64,000 nt of DNA from Lachnospiraceae bacterium (GTDB lineage: Bacteria; Bacillota; Clostridia; Lachnospirales; Lachnospiraceae). The DNA lies in NCBI GenBank assembly GCA_017618195.1, contig JAFZUW010000065.1, positions 62,001 through 126,000 on the forward strand. Reading direction: 5' to 3'. The number at the start of each line of letters is the position of its first letter. Position 1 is the stretch's first letter. The notes under the pieces are model-generated. The model worked only from the letters and a program-made list of their open reading frames with translations. It ran no database searches and had not been told where the DNA came from. The translations under genes were made by a program, and so were the position numbers. Shown here piece after piece: positions 46,743-55,546 of this stretch.

Positions 46743-49691
46743 TTACCTTAACGGCTTCACCTCAAGGAACAGATCCTTTTCCTTCTCAATCGCGCTCTCC
46801 GAACCGAAGCAGCATACGAAGCCCTGCTTCAGGACCGTCTCGATCATATCCGCGTGTGAACGGAGTTCGTCCTCCGTAACATCGAGGATCTCGTTCCGGA
46901 TCTTCTGCGCCCTTTCCGGATCGCGGCCGCCGAGGATATAATTGACCGCCGTCTCGCCCTGCACCATCGGGCTCATCGGGGCGTCCATGACGCTGATCGT
47001 TCCGATCACGTATTTCGTAAGCTCGCGCTCGCCGAGTTCGAGGTTTCGGACGTAATCCGGAATCGCATGATACACGTCGTACGTCTTTCCGATCGACGGA
47101 TCCCGGAAGGAAACGAACCCGAGCGAACCCATCGCCGACGTATGCGCCGCACGGCAGCCGTACGCGCCTCCTTTGACGCGGACGTTCTGCCACAGGTACT
47201 CTCTCGAAAGGATCGTGTTCAGCACCTGCAGGGAACCTTTCTCTTCGAATCCCGCATCCTTATAGCAGCCTGCCGCAGCAACATAGTTTACCTTGCTTGC
47301 GAAGGTGTATGCCTCATTGGTCTTCCTAAGCGTATAGCCGCCTTCCCACGGAAGCTTCTCCGCCGGCTTCGGCGCGTCCACCGAAGGATCGGGCCGCAGC
47401 TTCGAAAGCGTATCCGGAAGCATCTTCATAACGGTTTCATAGTCCTCTGGCGTGGCGAACAAACCGATCTTGAAACGCTTCTGATCAAGCGTGTAAGCCA
47501 TGATGCCGTACAGGTGACGCATGATTTCGTCTGCATCGTCCTCATAATGATCGATACAGTCGCAGAGGAATTCGTACTGTCCGAGACGGTTCGCATCCTG
47601 GATAAACATGTCGCACTCGCAGAAATACGACTGGCACCGCTTAAGAGCCGCCGTATGACCCGCGCTGATCACGCCGGAACGCATTCCTCCGCGTCTTTCC
47701 CTGATCACGTCAAGGATACGCTTCTTGTCCTCAAAAAGCGTATCTGTGAGCATTTCCGTGAAGAATCCGAGTGCAACCGGCATCTCTTCCGTAAGCGCCT
47801 TCATCGTATGCTTCAAAACGGCGCGGAATTCATGATGGTTCTGCTCCGTCATGACGCCGTAGATGGAACTGTACAGATCGCCGATATGCAGATGCATCTC
47901 GTCGCTCAAATCGCTGTAGGAATGCTGCTTTGTATCCACCTCAAGAAGGAGTGTCGCGAACAGTCCGAGATACGGAACCTCCTCCTTCGGGAGATCTGTC
48001 ACGTCGATCATCAGCTGCAGGTACGTAATACCCGGCAGATTCGTGTCAAAGTGGTAAACCGGAATGCCGTTGATCTCCGCCTGATTCAGCGGATACCTGC
48101 GGATCTCACGCGTCAGGTCGCTCCGCTTAAGCATCGGAATCGACTCCAGCGCTTCGGGTGTTTCCGGTGCTTCCTGATATTCCCTGAGTGCCTTCGTCTG
48201 TGCAACCAGAGCATCAATCTCGGCTTCCGAAAGGCCTGCCTTAAACTCTTCCAGTTTCTTTGCAAGCGCTTCCTCCTGTTCCTTGTCGATTCCCTTCTTC
48301 GGATTCATGACAAGACGCACTTCATGCTTGTGGGAAAGAAGCACTTCCTCCGCAATCTTTTCGAAATAATCCGTGTCGACTTTGGCGCGGAGCTTCTTGC
48401 ATGCCGCGATCGAGCGGCAGGCGCGGAACGCCTTCTTCTGATCGTACATCATCTCGCACATGATCGTACAGCCGAGTCCGAGACCCTTCGGCATGTTGTC
48501 CGAGACCATCTCGCGGTACATAAACTCGACGCCCGTCAGGTAGCCGAGAATTGCCTTTTTGTTAAGGCCCTTCTTCAGCTCCTTCTCAATCTCTTTGAAC
48601 AGGAGCTCAAAGAAGTCATCACGCCTTGTGGCATCGGCTCCCTTTGCGTACAGAACGAACATCGGCTGCTTTAAGTCGATGTCGGTATAATCAATAATGT
48701 CGGTACCGATTCCCGCATCGATCAGCGCCTGCTTTACCGGCGCGCCCGTGCGGTCGAACAGCGTCGAGGTTACCGCATTCCACGCAATCTCCTTCTCCAG
48801 TTCACGCTCGACGCTCATTGTCGCGAGGACGAAGTAGGATTTGTCTCCCTCATCCTCACTGTCGCTGATCGGATAGTCATACGTCTTCTCAAGGATGCCG
48901 GCCGGCTTCTGGTCCTCGATCGAAACCGCCTCGCCGAGGTCATAATCCGACAGATACTCGCGGTCGAGATAATCGAGGTACTCGTACATGTTCATGTCGC
49001 CGTAGAGATAGATCACGCTGTTCCCCGGATGATAATACTTCCGGTGGAAATCGAGGAACTTCTCGTAAGTCAGACTCGGGATCACTTCGGGATCGCCGCC
49101 CGACTCGGTCCGGTACGTGTTGTCCGGGAACATGCTCTTTTTGGTGACGCGGTACAATACGCTCTCGGGGTCGGAAAATGCGCCCTTCATCTCGCTGTAC
49201 ACAACGCCGTTCAGCGTCACCGGATCGTCCCTGTCCTCAAGATGGTAGCGCCATCCTTCCTGCAGGAAGATCTCTTTACGGTCGTAAATGTTCGGATGCA
49301 GCACCGCGTCCATATAGACGTCCACAAGATTGCGGAAGTCCTGATCATTGCAGCTGGCGACCGGATAGATGGTCTTGTCCGGATAAGTAAATGCGTTCAG
49401 AAACGTCTGCATGGAGCCCTTTAAAAGCTCCACAAAAGGATCCTTCAGGGGGTATTTGCGCGAGCCGCACAAAACCGAATGCTCGAGGATGTGCGCAACA
49501 CCCGTGTCATCGTACGGGATGGTCCGAAATCCGATGGCAAATACCTTCTGCTCGTCGTCATTTGACACAAGGCATACCGCCGCGCCCGACTTCTTATGGC
49601 GAAGCACCAGACCGTCGCTTTTATACTCCGTAAGCCGCTCGCCGTAGAGCCGTTCGTACGCCTCATGCTGTAAGGTTCCCAAATCTCTCAT
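46743..49691 (-). CDS. M16C metallopeptidase (presequence-protease / Cym1-like)
   Basis: 982 residues in four repeated alpha/beta domains forming a closed chamber. The inverted zinc motif HILEH is at residues 67-71 (GVAHILEHSVLCGSRKYP), with the distal glutamate expected in NLVDVYMDAVLHPNIYDRKEIF. The family's AFTYPDKTIYPVASCNDQDF is also intact. It degrades peptides in the cytoplasm; bacterial members are poorly studied. It lies 120 bases upstream of era. The 149 bases before it hold only the next gene's terminator. Confidence 0.92.
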   Translation of the reverse strand: MRDLGTLQHEAYERLYGERLTEYKSDGLVLRHKKSGAAVCLVSNDDEQKVFAIGFRTIPYDDTGVAHILEHSVLCGSRKYPLKDPFVELLKGSMQTFLNAFTYPDKTIYPVASCNDQDFRNLVDVYMDAVLHPNIYDRKEIFLQEGWRYHLEDRDDPVTLNGVVYSEMKGAFSDPESVLYRVTKKSMFPDNTYRTESGGDPEVIPSLTYEKFLDFHRKYYHPGNSVIYLYGDMNMYEYLDYLDREYLSDYDLGEAVSIEDQKPAGILEKTYDYPISDSEDEGDKSYFVLATMSVERELEKEIAWNAVTSTLFDRTGAPVKQALIDAGIGTDIIDYTDIDLKQPMFVLYAKGADATRRDDFFELLFKEIEKELKKGLNKKAILGYLTGVEFMYREMVSDNMPKGLGLGCTIMCEMMYDQKKAFRACRSIAACKKLRAKVDTDYFEKIAEEVLLSHKHEVRLVMNPKKGIDKEQEEALAKKLEEFKAGLSEAEIDALVAQTKALREYQEAPETPEALESIPMLKRSDLTREIRRYPLNQAEINGIPVYHFDTNLPGITYLQLMIDVTDLPKEEVPYLGLFATLLLEVDTKQHSYSDLSDEMHLHIGDLYSSIYGVMTEQNHHEFRAVLKHTMKALTEEMPVALGFFTEMLTDTLFEDKKRILDVIRERRGGMRSGVISAGHTAALKRCQSYFCECDMFIQDANRLGQYEFLCDCIDHYEDDADEIMRHLYGIMAYTLDQKRFKIGLFATPEDYETVMKMLPDTLSKLRPDPSVDAPKPAEKLPWEGGYTLRKTNEAYTFASKVNYVAAAGCYKDAGFEEKGSLQVLNTILSREYLWQNVRVKGGAYGCRAAHTSAMGSLGFVSFRDPSIGKTYDVYHAIPDYVRNLELGERELTKYVIGTISVMDAPMSPMVQGETAVNYILGGRDPERAQKIRNEILDVTEDELRSHADMIETVLKQGFVCCFGSESAIEKEKDLFLEVKPLR

Positions 49692-49780
49692 TCAGGGGGT
49701 TCCTCCCTATATTCTCAATTGCAAATATTATCCCATATCCGGGGGGAATTTTCAAGCAAAACAGGGGCCGCCCGTACATA

Positions 49781-49809
49781 CAAAAAACCGGGCGCCGAAG
49801 CACCCGGTT
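49781..49809 (-). terminator. Terminator of the cohesin gene
   Basis: AACCGGGCGC (49786-49795) and GCACCCGGTT (49800-49809) form a ten-base stem with one G-U pair. On the minus strand the loop is a UUCG tetraloop, followed by a run of six Ts. Confidence 0.9.
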
Positions 49810-49841
49810 GTCATTCGTTATTCGGTTGATTTTAAGACCTC

Positions 49842-51380
49842 TTACAGATAGTCGTCCGCGTCGTCGTAAAGGTCCGTATCGTCCGGTGCGAACCGTCTTG
49901 CGTAGCGTCCCTTCTGCACAAGGTAGAGGATCAGGAACACAAGCATCAGCACGAACAGCAGTCCCGCGGTACCCATCCACAGATAATCCGCAAACGTCTT
50001 TCCGCTCTTCGTGTCATCAGCGGCCATCGATGCCTTCTGCGGCTCGTCGTTCGATACCGCCTCGGTCGGCTCCGGCGTGGGCGTCGCGGTCGGCTCCGGG
50101 GTAGGCGTAGGCGTGGGAGTCGGAGTAGGCGTCGGGATCAGAGTCACGTCCTCGGTATTGAACCGCTGGAATGTACCAACGGTCGTATCCCACTGATACC
50201 ATCCGGCAATGCCCTTCACGTCCTTCGCATATACAAGCGCGTACTCGCTCGTCTCCGAGGAGATGTATGCGGTGATCTCCGTGCCGTTCAGATTCCGCAT
50301 GGTCTTCCGGTATCCGGTCGGAACGGTTACGTTGTCGTCCGCTTCCACCAGAACGATGCTCTGCTTCGGGTTATCGACTACCATGTAGCGGTAAGCGGTC
50401 CCCTTTTCCGTATCGAGAACGTACAGATTTCCGTCGGAAAATTCGACTACCGTGTCTCCGGTAACCAAATTCTTAAGGGCTTCTATCTTGCATTTCTTAT
50501 ATTCTACTGTTGTAGACTGCCAAACTTCCGTCTCTTCGAGGTACTTCGCGTCCGGCTTTCCGTTTACTTCAAGCTCGGTCTCGCCGACCTTTGCCTTAAC
50601 CGGCGGCGTAGGCGTCGGTGTAGGCGTCGCAGGCTTCGGTGTCGGAGCCTTTCCCCGGTTCACGGTAATGGTGTATGTTTTGGTCGTACTGCCGTCTTCG
50701 GCCGTAACCTTTACGGTAACGGTATTGTTACCTTCCTTGAGGTTATCGGTTCCGGATTTTACAACCTTTGCCTTTGCATCTTCGGGTTTTGCCGTAACCG
50801 TAACTTTTGTAACGGTACCGTCAACCGATGCCGTATAAGCAAGTGTCTCTTTGTTAAAGTCAGGGGAAATCTTCACTCCGCCGAGCGAGAGTTGCTCCAG
50901 ATACGCATTGTGAGACGCTTCCGGAGGAGCGGTAACGGTAATCGTTCCGTTACTTTTGTGAAGCGGAAAATCATTACCGATATTGAAATCCATCGGGCAT
51001 ACGACAACATCCGCTAAAGAAAGCGATGTAGTTCCCACTGCAAGAGCTTTAAAGGTAAACTCATAAGAGAATTTATCTGCTCCCGGATTCACCACTACAA
51101 TGCGGTTATTCGGATCACCTTTCTCAATATGATCACAAGCGCCGCTCACATATTCCAGTTTTGTTTTATCATAAACCAAAGTAAACTGGAACATAGCGAT
51201 TTCGCTCGTTGCGGAAACCTTAACCGTAACCGAAAACTCTTTCCCGACCTCCACAGATTTAGAACTTACCGAAACTGTTGCCGATTCCGCGGCATAGGCC
51301 GGTTTTACTCCGACAGTACCCGTAATCAAAACAATTATCAGCATGCAAACAATCGCTGATACTCTTTTCATACAGTGCAT
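49842..51380 (-). CDS. Membrane-anchored cohesin-domain surface protein
   Basis: 512 residues. A signal peptide (residues 1-30, ending KPAYA) precedes a cohesin domain at ~33-160 (ATVSVSSKSVEVGKEFSVTV, AMFQFTLVYDKTKLEYVSG, FEFTFKALAVGTTSLSLAD as approximate strands). A cadherin-like beta-sandwich at ~165-250 (YLEQLSLGGVKISPDFNKET) and a Thr-Pro linker follow, then an unassigned domain at ~275-400 and a second Thr-Pro linker. One C-terminal membrane helix (LLFVLMLVFLILYLV) comes before a basic patch and acidic tail. The start is ATG 51380, behind AAAGGA. It should display its cohesin on the cell surface to bind dockerins such as that of the next gene. No LPxTG motif is present. Confidence 0.85.
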   Translation of the reverse strand: MHCMKRVSAIVCMLIIVLITGTVGVKPAYAAESATVSVSSKSVEVGKEFSVTVKVSATSEIAMFQFTLVYDKTKLEYVSGACDHIEKGDPNNRIVVVNPGADKFSYEFTFKALAVGTTSLSLADVVVCPMDFNIGNDFPLHKSNGTITVTAPPEASHNAYLEQLSLGGVKISPDFNKETLAYTASVDGTVTKVTVTAKPEDAKAKVVKSGTDNLKEGNNTVTVKVTAEDGSTTKTYTITVNRGKAPTPKPATPTPTPTPPVKAKVGETELEVNGKPDAKYLEETEVWQSTTVEYKKCKIEALKNLVTGDTVVEFSDGNLYVLDTEKGTAYRYMVVDNPKQSIVLVEADDNVTVPTGYRKTMRNLNGTEITAYISSETSEYALVYAKDVKGIAGWYQWDTTVGTFQRFNTEDVTLIPTPTPTPTPTPTPEPTATPTPEPTEAVSNDEPQKASMAADDTKSGKTFADYLWMGTAGLLFVLMLVFLILYLVQKGRYARRFAPDDTDLYDDADDYL

Positions 51381-51454
51381 TTTATGACAATCCTTTCTCC
51401 CAACAGATTCCCCAGTGTTTTCTCTTCCCACAAAAAGACAATAAGCAAGGAAGC

Positions 51455-54289
51455 CTAATAAACCGTTTCTGCGGTTTTAGGCTGTTCAAGCAGCGAAACC
51501 CCAATCATATGCCTTTTGATATACAGCATATCGTAAATATCCGCCACCGAATCCGTTTTTACGTTTGCACCACGAAACGCCGCATCATCCAGCTGAATCA
51601 TATTCAGCATACTTCTCTTGATGTAAAGAAGATCATATATGGAAATCAATCCGTCTTTGTTCACATCGCCGTATATTACTACAACAAACTGATGTTTAGG
51701 CGTACAGATCTTATAACCGGTTCCGATTACCGCATCGTCCGCAACGGCCGTTCCGTCCGGATTCAAAATAGTAACTTCACCGCCTTCATCAACTTTAAAA
51801 TGCGTTTTAAACGCCGCTGCCGTTGTGGAAGGATCCACTCCGGTAATGTAACCGTCCTCTGAAAGAACATAAATAGTCCTGATATGCTCTACCGTCTCAA
51901 CCGGGTTGGCCGTTCCGGCGTTTGGATCGGTCGTGCCCGCGTTCGGATCGGTCGTACCCGCGTTCGGATCGGTCGTGCCCGCGTTCGGATCGGTCGTGCC
52001 CGCGTTCGGGTCGGTCGTACCGGCGTTCGGATCAGTTGTTCCGGCGTTCGGATCGGTCGTGCCCGCGTTCGGGTCGGTCGTGCCCGCATTCGGGTCGGTC
52101 GTGCCCGCGTTCGGGTTAGTTGTTCCGGCGTTCGGGTCGGTCGTGCCTGCGTTCGGGTCGGTCGTGCCCGCATTCGGGTCAGTTGTTCCGGCGTTCGGGT
52201 CAGTTGTTCCGGCGTTCGGATCGGTCGTGCCCGCATTCGGGTCGGGATTGTTATTCGGAATCGTAGGATTCACTTCCGGATTCTCTCCCGGAAGTTCACG
52301 ATAGATATTCAAAACATAGGTCACACTGTTACCGTATGCAGCCGTTGAGAGCACCTTGATCTCATTGAGACCGGGCTGAAGCTGTACGGTTCCGCTGCCG
52401 ACACTCGTCGTCGTCGCAAGCGGTACCGCATTTACTTTCACGGAAGCCGTCTCCGCACTTACGTTAACATCATACGTAAGCTGCCTGTAATCAAATCCGG
52501 GAGTAAGGCTGCAGCCTTCCACCTCGAGACTTGCGAGATACGGGTTCGGGTTCGCTTTGGAACCTCCTCCCGGATAAGGTGCCGGCGTATCGGACATATT
52601 CTCGTATACGGGAATCTTAAATGTCATAGCCGTATCAAGATCCGGACATGCCTTCCACATGGTTCTGGCCTCATTGGCCGGAGCCTGAATATTGGTCATA
52701 TACTGATGCGTATACTTGTTGCCTGCTGACACCGCGCTCGATACGTTAAACTTCTGGAAGTAAAGCGTATCCTGTCCTTTTTCTTTATATTCACGTCCGA
52801 CAAGAATTGCTCCGCCGTAAAGAGCCTTCCATCGTTTATTCCAAGGACGGACGGTCTCTTTGGCGCTCGCAAGATAGTTGCTTGCGCTCTTCGCTACATC
52901 GGCACTTCTGCTTGCGTAGAACAATCCCTTCGTGATGGCATCCGTCTTACCGTCTGCATAGGTATCAAAATCATAATAATTGTACAATCCGGGATACTTC
53001 GAATGCTTCCCGGAAATGATCAGCGAAGTTCCTTCCGAACCCATTTCCTGAATTATACGCGCAACAAGCATATCCGGATTTACACCGGAAATCTTGGCGG
53101 ATTCCAGAATCACGTATGCATAAGTAAGCGGGGTACCGCTCGTTGCTTCTACTGTATCAACACTTATTATTTTGCCCTTTTCATTGCGGTTAACCGTTTG
53201 TGAAGTCCACATGTACTCACCCGGGATATCACCGGCCATGAACGTTCCCTCAAGGAGCGCCTGTACGCGTTCAAGGGTATGAATCTGCTCGTCATAATCC
53301 GCCGTCTCAAACTGGAATACTTCCGACTCGGTCAGGAAGTTTCTCGGATCCATAAAGTATGCCGTCGCGGTACGATTCGCAGCATGCCAGTATTTGCCGT
53401 CCAGTCCCTTAAAACCGCCGTCAACATTGTCCGCATTTTTAAATGTGTATGAAAGATCATCAACCCACTTCCAGGACGTAGGGCTCGTATAATATACAAG
53501 GCTCTTCCCAAACTGACTCTCCGCATCCACTGAGGCATTCCAGTCAAGACCGGTTTTATCCGCAATAAACACCCAATTCGGATGCTGCGCATGCAGGATT
53601 CGTAAAGACTCGATATAAGAATCCGGGAATCCCTGTGCCTTCATCTGCGCAACGAACTCTTCATCGCCCGCGGGCGTCGTATACAAGCGCACGAAATCGG
53701 CATAAAGCCAACCGACTTTCTGCTCTCCGTCAATCATGATATTGCATTTGTAATAACCGTTCTGGTAAGCAAGCGCCTCCACACGGGTACCGTTGTTCAA
53801 GGTCACGTTCTGGCCGTTCTTGTCCTTCACCATTGCATAGTTCTGACCGGGGCCGGAGCGTACATTCGTTTCCGGTGAATAATCCACATAGGCAGGTCTC
53901 GGAGAAGCATAAGTCTCATTGGCCGGCTTCGGAGTGTAGATCTGAATATAATCCGCAAATCCGTAAGCCTCCGTCTGCGTACCGTTGTTGTTGAAACGGA
54001 TCTTGTACCATAACTTGCCGTTGGAGTATTTCTTCGTACCGAGCAGTTCCACGATGGTTCCGTTCGGAATCGGGGCAACCAAAGCAGAGGATGAACTTGC
54101 ATCCGCACGTGCGTTCAAAGCATCGGCAACATTGGCCGGTACATTAATCTTACCCATCTTCGGCTTCAAATACGTCTGTTCGTTCGCTGTTGCTGCAGAA
54201 GCACAGTTATCAAACGCCGTACCCGGTACAAGCGCAAAAAGAACCAGAATCAGAAGAACGGCCATTAAGCGTCTTCCCATCAGTCCCAT
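51455..54289 (-). CDS. Dockerin-bearing secreted glucosaminidase with SH3 and repeat linker
   Basis: 944 residues. A signal peptide (MGLMGRRLMAVLLILVLFAL) precedes two SH3b-like wall-binding domains (~35-105 and ~110-195). An endo-beta-N-acetylglucosaminidase (LytG/GH73-like) domain at ~205-545 has LVARIIQEMGSEGTSL around the probable catalytic Glu. A cadherin-like sandwich follows, then 16 heptapeptides of the TTDPNAG type. The C-terminus is a type I dockerin: first loop DVNKDGLISIYDLLYIKR complete; second loop ANVKTDSVADIYDMLYIKR lacking some calcium ligands. The start is ATG 54289, with AGGAGG seven bases upstream. The cohesin gene lies 74 bases downstream on the same strand, implying an interacting pair for wall remodelling. 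Confidence 0.88.
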   Translation of the reverse strand: MGLMGRRLMAVLLILVLFALVPGTAFDNCASAATANEQTYLKPKMGKINVPANVADALNARADASSSSALVAPIPNGTIVELLGTKKYSNGKLWYKIRFNNNGTQTEAYGFADYIQIYTPKPANETYASPRPAYVDYSPETNVRSGPGQNYAMVKDKNGQNVTLNNGTRVEALAYQNGYYKCNIMIDGEQKVGWLYADFVRLYTTPAGDEEFVAQMKAQGFPDSYIESLRILHAQHPNWVFIADKTGLDWNASVDAESQFGKSLVYYTSPTSWKWVDDLSYTFKNADNVDGGFKGLDGKYWHAANRTATAYFMDPRNFLTESEVFQFETADYDEQIHTLERVQALLEGTFMAGDIPGEYMWTSQTVNRNEKGKIISVDTVEATSGTPLTYAYVILESAKISGVNPDMLVARIIQEMGSEGTSLIISGKHSKYPGLYNYYDFDTYADGKTDAITKGLFYASRSADVAKSASNYLASAKETVRPWNKRWKALYGGAILVGREYKEKGQDTLYFQKFNVSSAVSAGNKYTHQYMTNIQAPANEARTMWKACPDLDTAMTFKIPVYENMSDTPAPYPGGGSKANPNPYLASLEVEGCSLTPGFDYRQLTYDVNVSAETASVKVNAVPLATTTSVGSGTVQLQPGLNEIKVLSTAAYGNSVTYVLNIYRELPGENPEVNPTIPNNNPDPNAGTTDPNAGTTDPNAGTTDPNAGTTDPNAGTTDPNAGTTNPNAGTTDPNAGTTDPNAGTTDPNAGTTDPNAGTTDPNAGTTDPNAGTTDPNAGTTDPNAGTTDPNAGTANPVETVEHIRTIYVLSEDGYITGVDPSTTAAAFKTHFKVDEGGEVTILNPDGTAVADDAVIGTGYKICTPKHQFVVVIYGDVNKDGLISIYDLLYIKRSMLNMIQLDDAAFRGANVKTDSVADIYDMLYIKRHMIGVSLLEQPKTAETVY
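51907..52242. repeat. 16-copy 21-bp tandem repeat encoding TTDPNAG
   Basis: On the + strand the unit is close to GTTCGGATCGGTCGTGCCCGC, given here in two parts as GTTCGGATCG and GTCGTGCCCGC. Copies differ mainly at synonymous positions (ggatcg/gggtcg, gcccgc/tccggc), and one copy changes Asp to Asn. The variants are shuffled, as expected after slippage or unequal recombination. It is a coding repeat, not a CRISPR array. Confidence 0.93.
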
Positions 54290-54330
54290 GTGATTGCCTC
54301 CTTTCCTGACAAAACCTGTAAGCTGCATGA

Positions 54331-55170
54331 TTAATCGTTGTCCGTGTCGACCGTTCCCTCAAATACCGTTACGGCAGGGCCGGTCATGTAAATGATATCG
54401 TCCGCCTCATCGTAGCGGATCTGCAGGTCGCCGCCGAGCAGATGCACCGTTACCTCGGGACCCGTAAGTCCGTTCCGGTAGCAGGCAAATGCGGTCGCGC
54501 ACGCCCCCGTTCCGCACGCCCATGTTTCGCCGGAGCCTCGCTCCCATACCCGCATGGACACTTCGCGGTCGCTGATTTTCTTAACAAATTCGACATTGAC
54601 GCCTTCGGGAAACATCGGGCTCTTCTCAATCGGCTCACCGACCTTCTGAACCGGAAAATCCTTCGTCTCATCGACCATGATCACCGCATGGGGGTTACCC
54701 ATCGATACCGGAGTGAATTCCCACTCGCGTCCGTCGGACGTTACCTGATAGGTGTCCGCCTGTTCCTTTACAATTAACGGAAGGCTTTCCGGTTTCATAT
54801 CGGGATGACCCATGTTGACCGTTACGCTCTCCACCAGATTATTCTTTACGTGAAGGGACAGATACCTTATTCCTGCAGGCGTGTCCACCGCAAGTTCGAT
54901 TTTGTCCGTAAGGCGGTGGTCGTAGACGTATTTGCCTACGCAGCGGATTCCGTTGCCGCACATCTTACCGAGACTACCGTCCGCGTTGTACATCTCCATG
55001 AAGAAGTCGGCGCGGTCGCTCGGACGGATCAAGATCAGTCCGTCGCCGCCGATTCCGGTGTGGCGGTCACTCAATTTAACGGCAAGCGCAGGAGCATCCT
55101 TCAGATACTCCTTCGTGCAATCCACATATATATAATCGTTCGCACATCCGTGCATTTTCGTAAACTTCAT
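54331..55170 (-). CDS. dapF: Diaminopimelate epimerase
   Basis: 279 residues. The two catalytic cysteines are in MCGNGIRCVGKYVYD and TWACGTGACATAFAC, with the N-terminal MHGCANDYIYVD and the RHTGIGGDGLILI loop typical of DapF. It converts LL- to meso-diaminopimelate for lysine and peptidoglycan. The start is ATG 55170 with GGAG six bases upstream; an in-frame GTG two codons earlier is inside that site. It has a full-consensus promoter at 55219-55247. It lies upstream of the dockerin hydrolase gene, 41 bases apart, so the two may be partly co-transcribed. Confidence 0.96.
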   Translation of the reverse strand: MKFTKMHGCANDYIYVDCTKEYLKDAPALAVKLSDRHTGIGGDGLILIRPSDRADFFMEMYNADGSLGKMCGNGIRCVGKYVYDHRLTDKIELAVDTPAGIRYLSLHVKNNLVESVTVNMGHPDMKPESLPLIVKEQADTYQVTSDGREWEFTPVSMGNPHAVIMVDETKDFPVQKVGEPIEKSPMFPEGVNVEFVKKISDREVSMRVWERGSGETWACGTGACATAFACYRNGLTGPEVTVHLLGGDLQIRYDEADDIIYMTGPAVTVFEGTVDTDND

Positions 55171-55218
55171 ATTCACTCCGCTTGATGCGACACTACGGCA
55201 TTTTAAGTTTGGATATTT

Positions 55219-55247
55219 ATTATAGCGTTTTTATAAAGAATTGTCAA
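55219..55247 (-). promoter_or_regulatory. dapF promoter, full consensus
   Basis: Minus strand: -35 TTGACA (55242-55247), 17-base spacer, -10 TATAAT (55219-55224). All twelve bases match the sigma-A consensus. Confidence 0.9.
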
Positions 55248-55546
55248 ATATTGACATTTATAAACGGAATTTCTCTGAAAAACATGTTTTTATCCACCGG
55301 AAAATGTGGACATTTCCGACCCGGAAAAGCGAATTCCGAAGCGCCTTTTCGGGGCAGATACATAATTAGTATAACACAATAATGTGAAGATGCTGTGAAT
55401 TCGCCGCAGGACGGACAACGGGCGGAGGAAATCCGGAAATCCCTCCGCCCATTGTCCATCCTATCAATCTTGTCAGCTCTCATTTCGGTTCATCTTGAAA
55501 GCCTCCGACCACTCTTCAAAGACTCTTTAACCACTTTTCTTTAAAC
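55248..55546. other. Intergenic region with long inverted repeat
   Basis: About 300 bases between the dapF promoter and the broken hydrolase. GGACAA-c-GGGCGGAGG (55413-55428) pairs with CCTCCGCCC-a-TTGTCC (55442-55457): 15 pairs around one mismatch. No T run follows on either strand, so it is not a standard terminator. Nothing else is recognised. Confidence 0.55.

Noticed and set aside
47067-48674. 535-codon + strand frame opposite the M16 protease
   Set aside because: Antisense shadow; the product is His/Arg/Leu-rich without motifs, and the protease frame is intact.
51907-52242. Regular repeat array resembling a CRISPR
   Set aside because: Units are contiguous with no spacers and lie in frame inside a secreted protein; no cas gene is near.
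51884-52348. Several overlapping + strand frames of Arg/Val/Gly repeats
   Set aside because: They arise because the 21-bp repeat has a length divisible by three, leaving all frames open; the dockerin protein frame is the real one.
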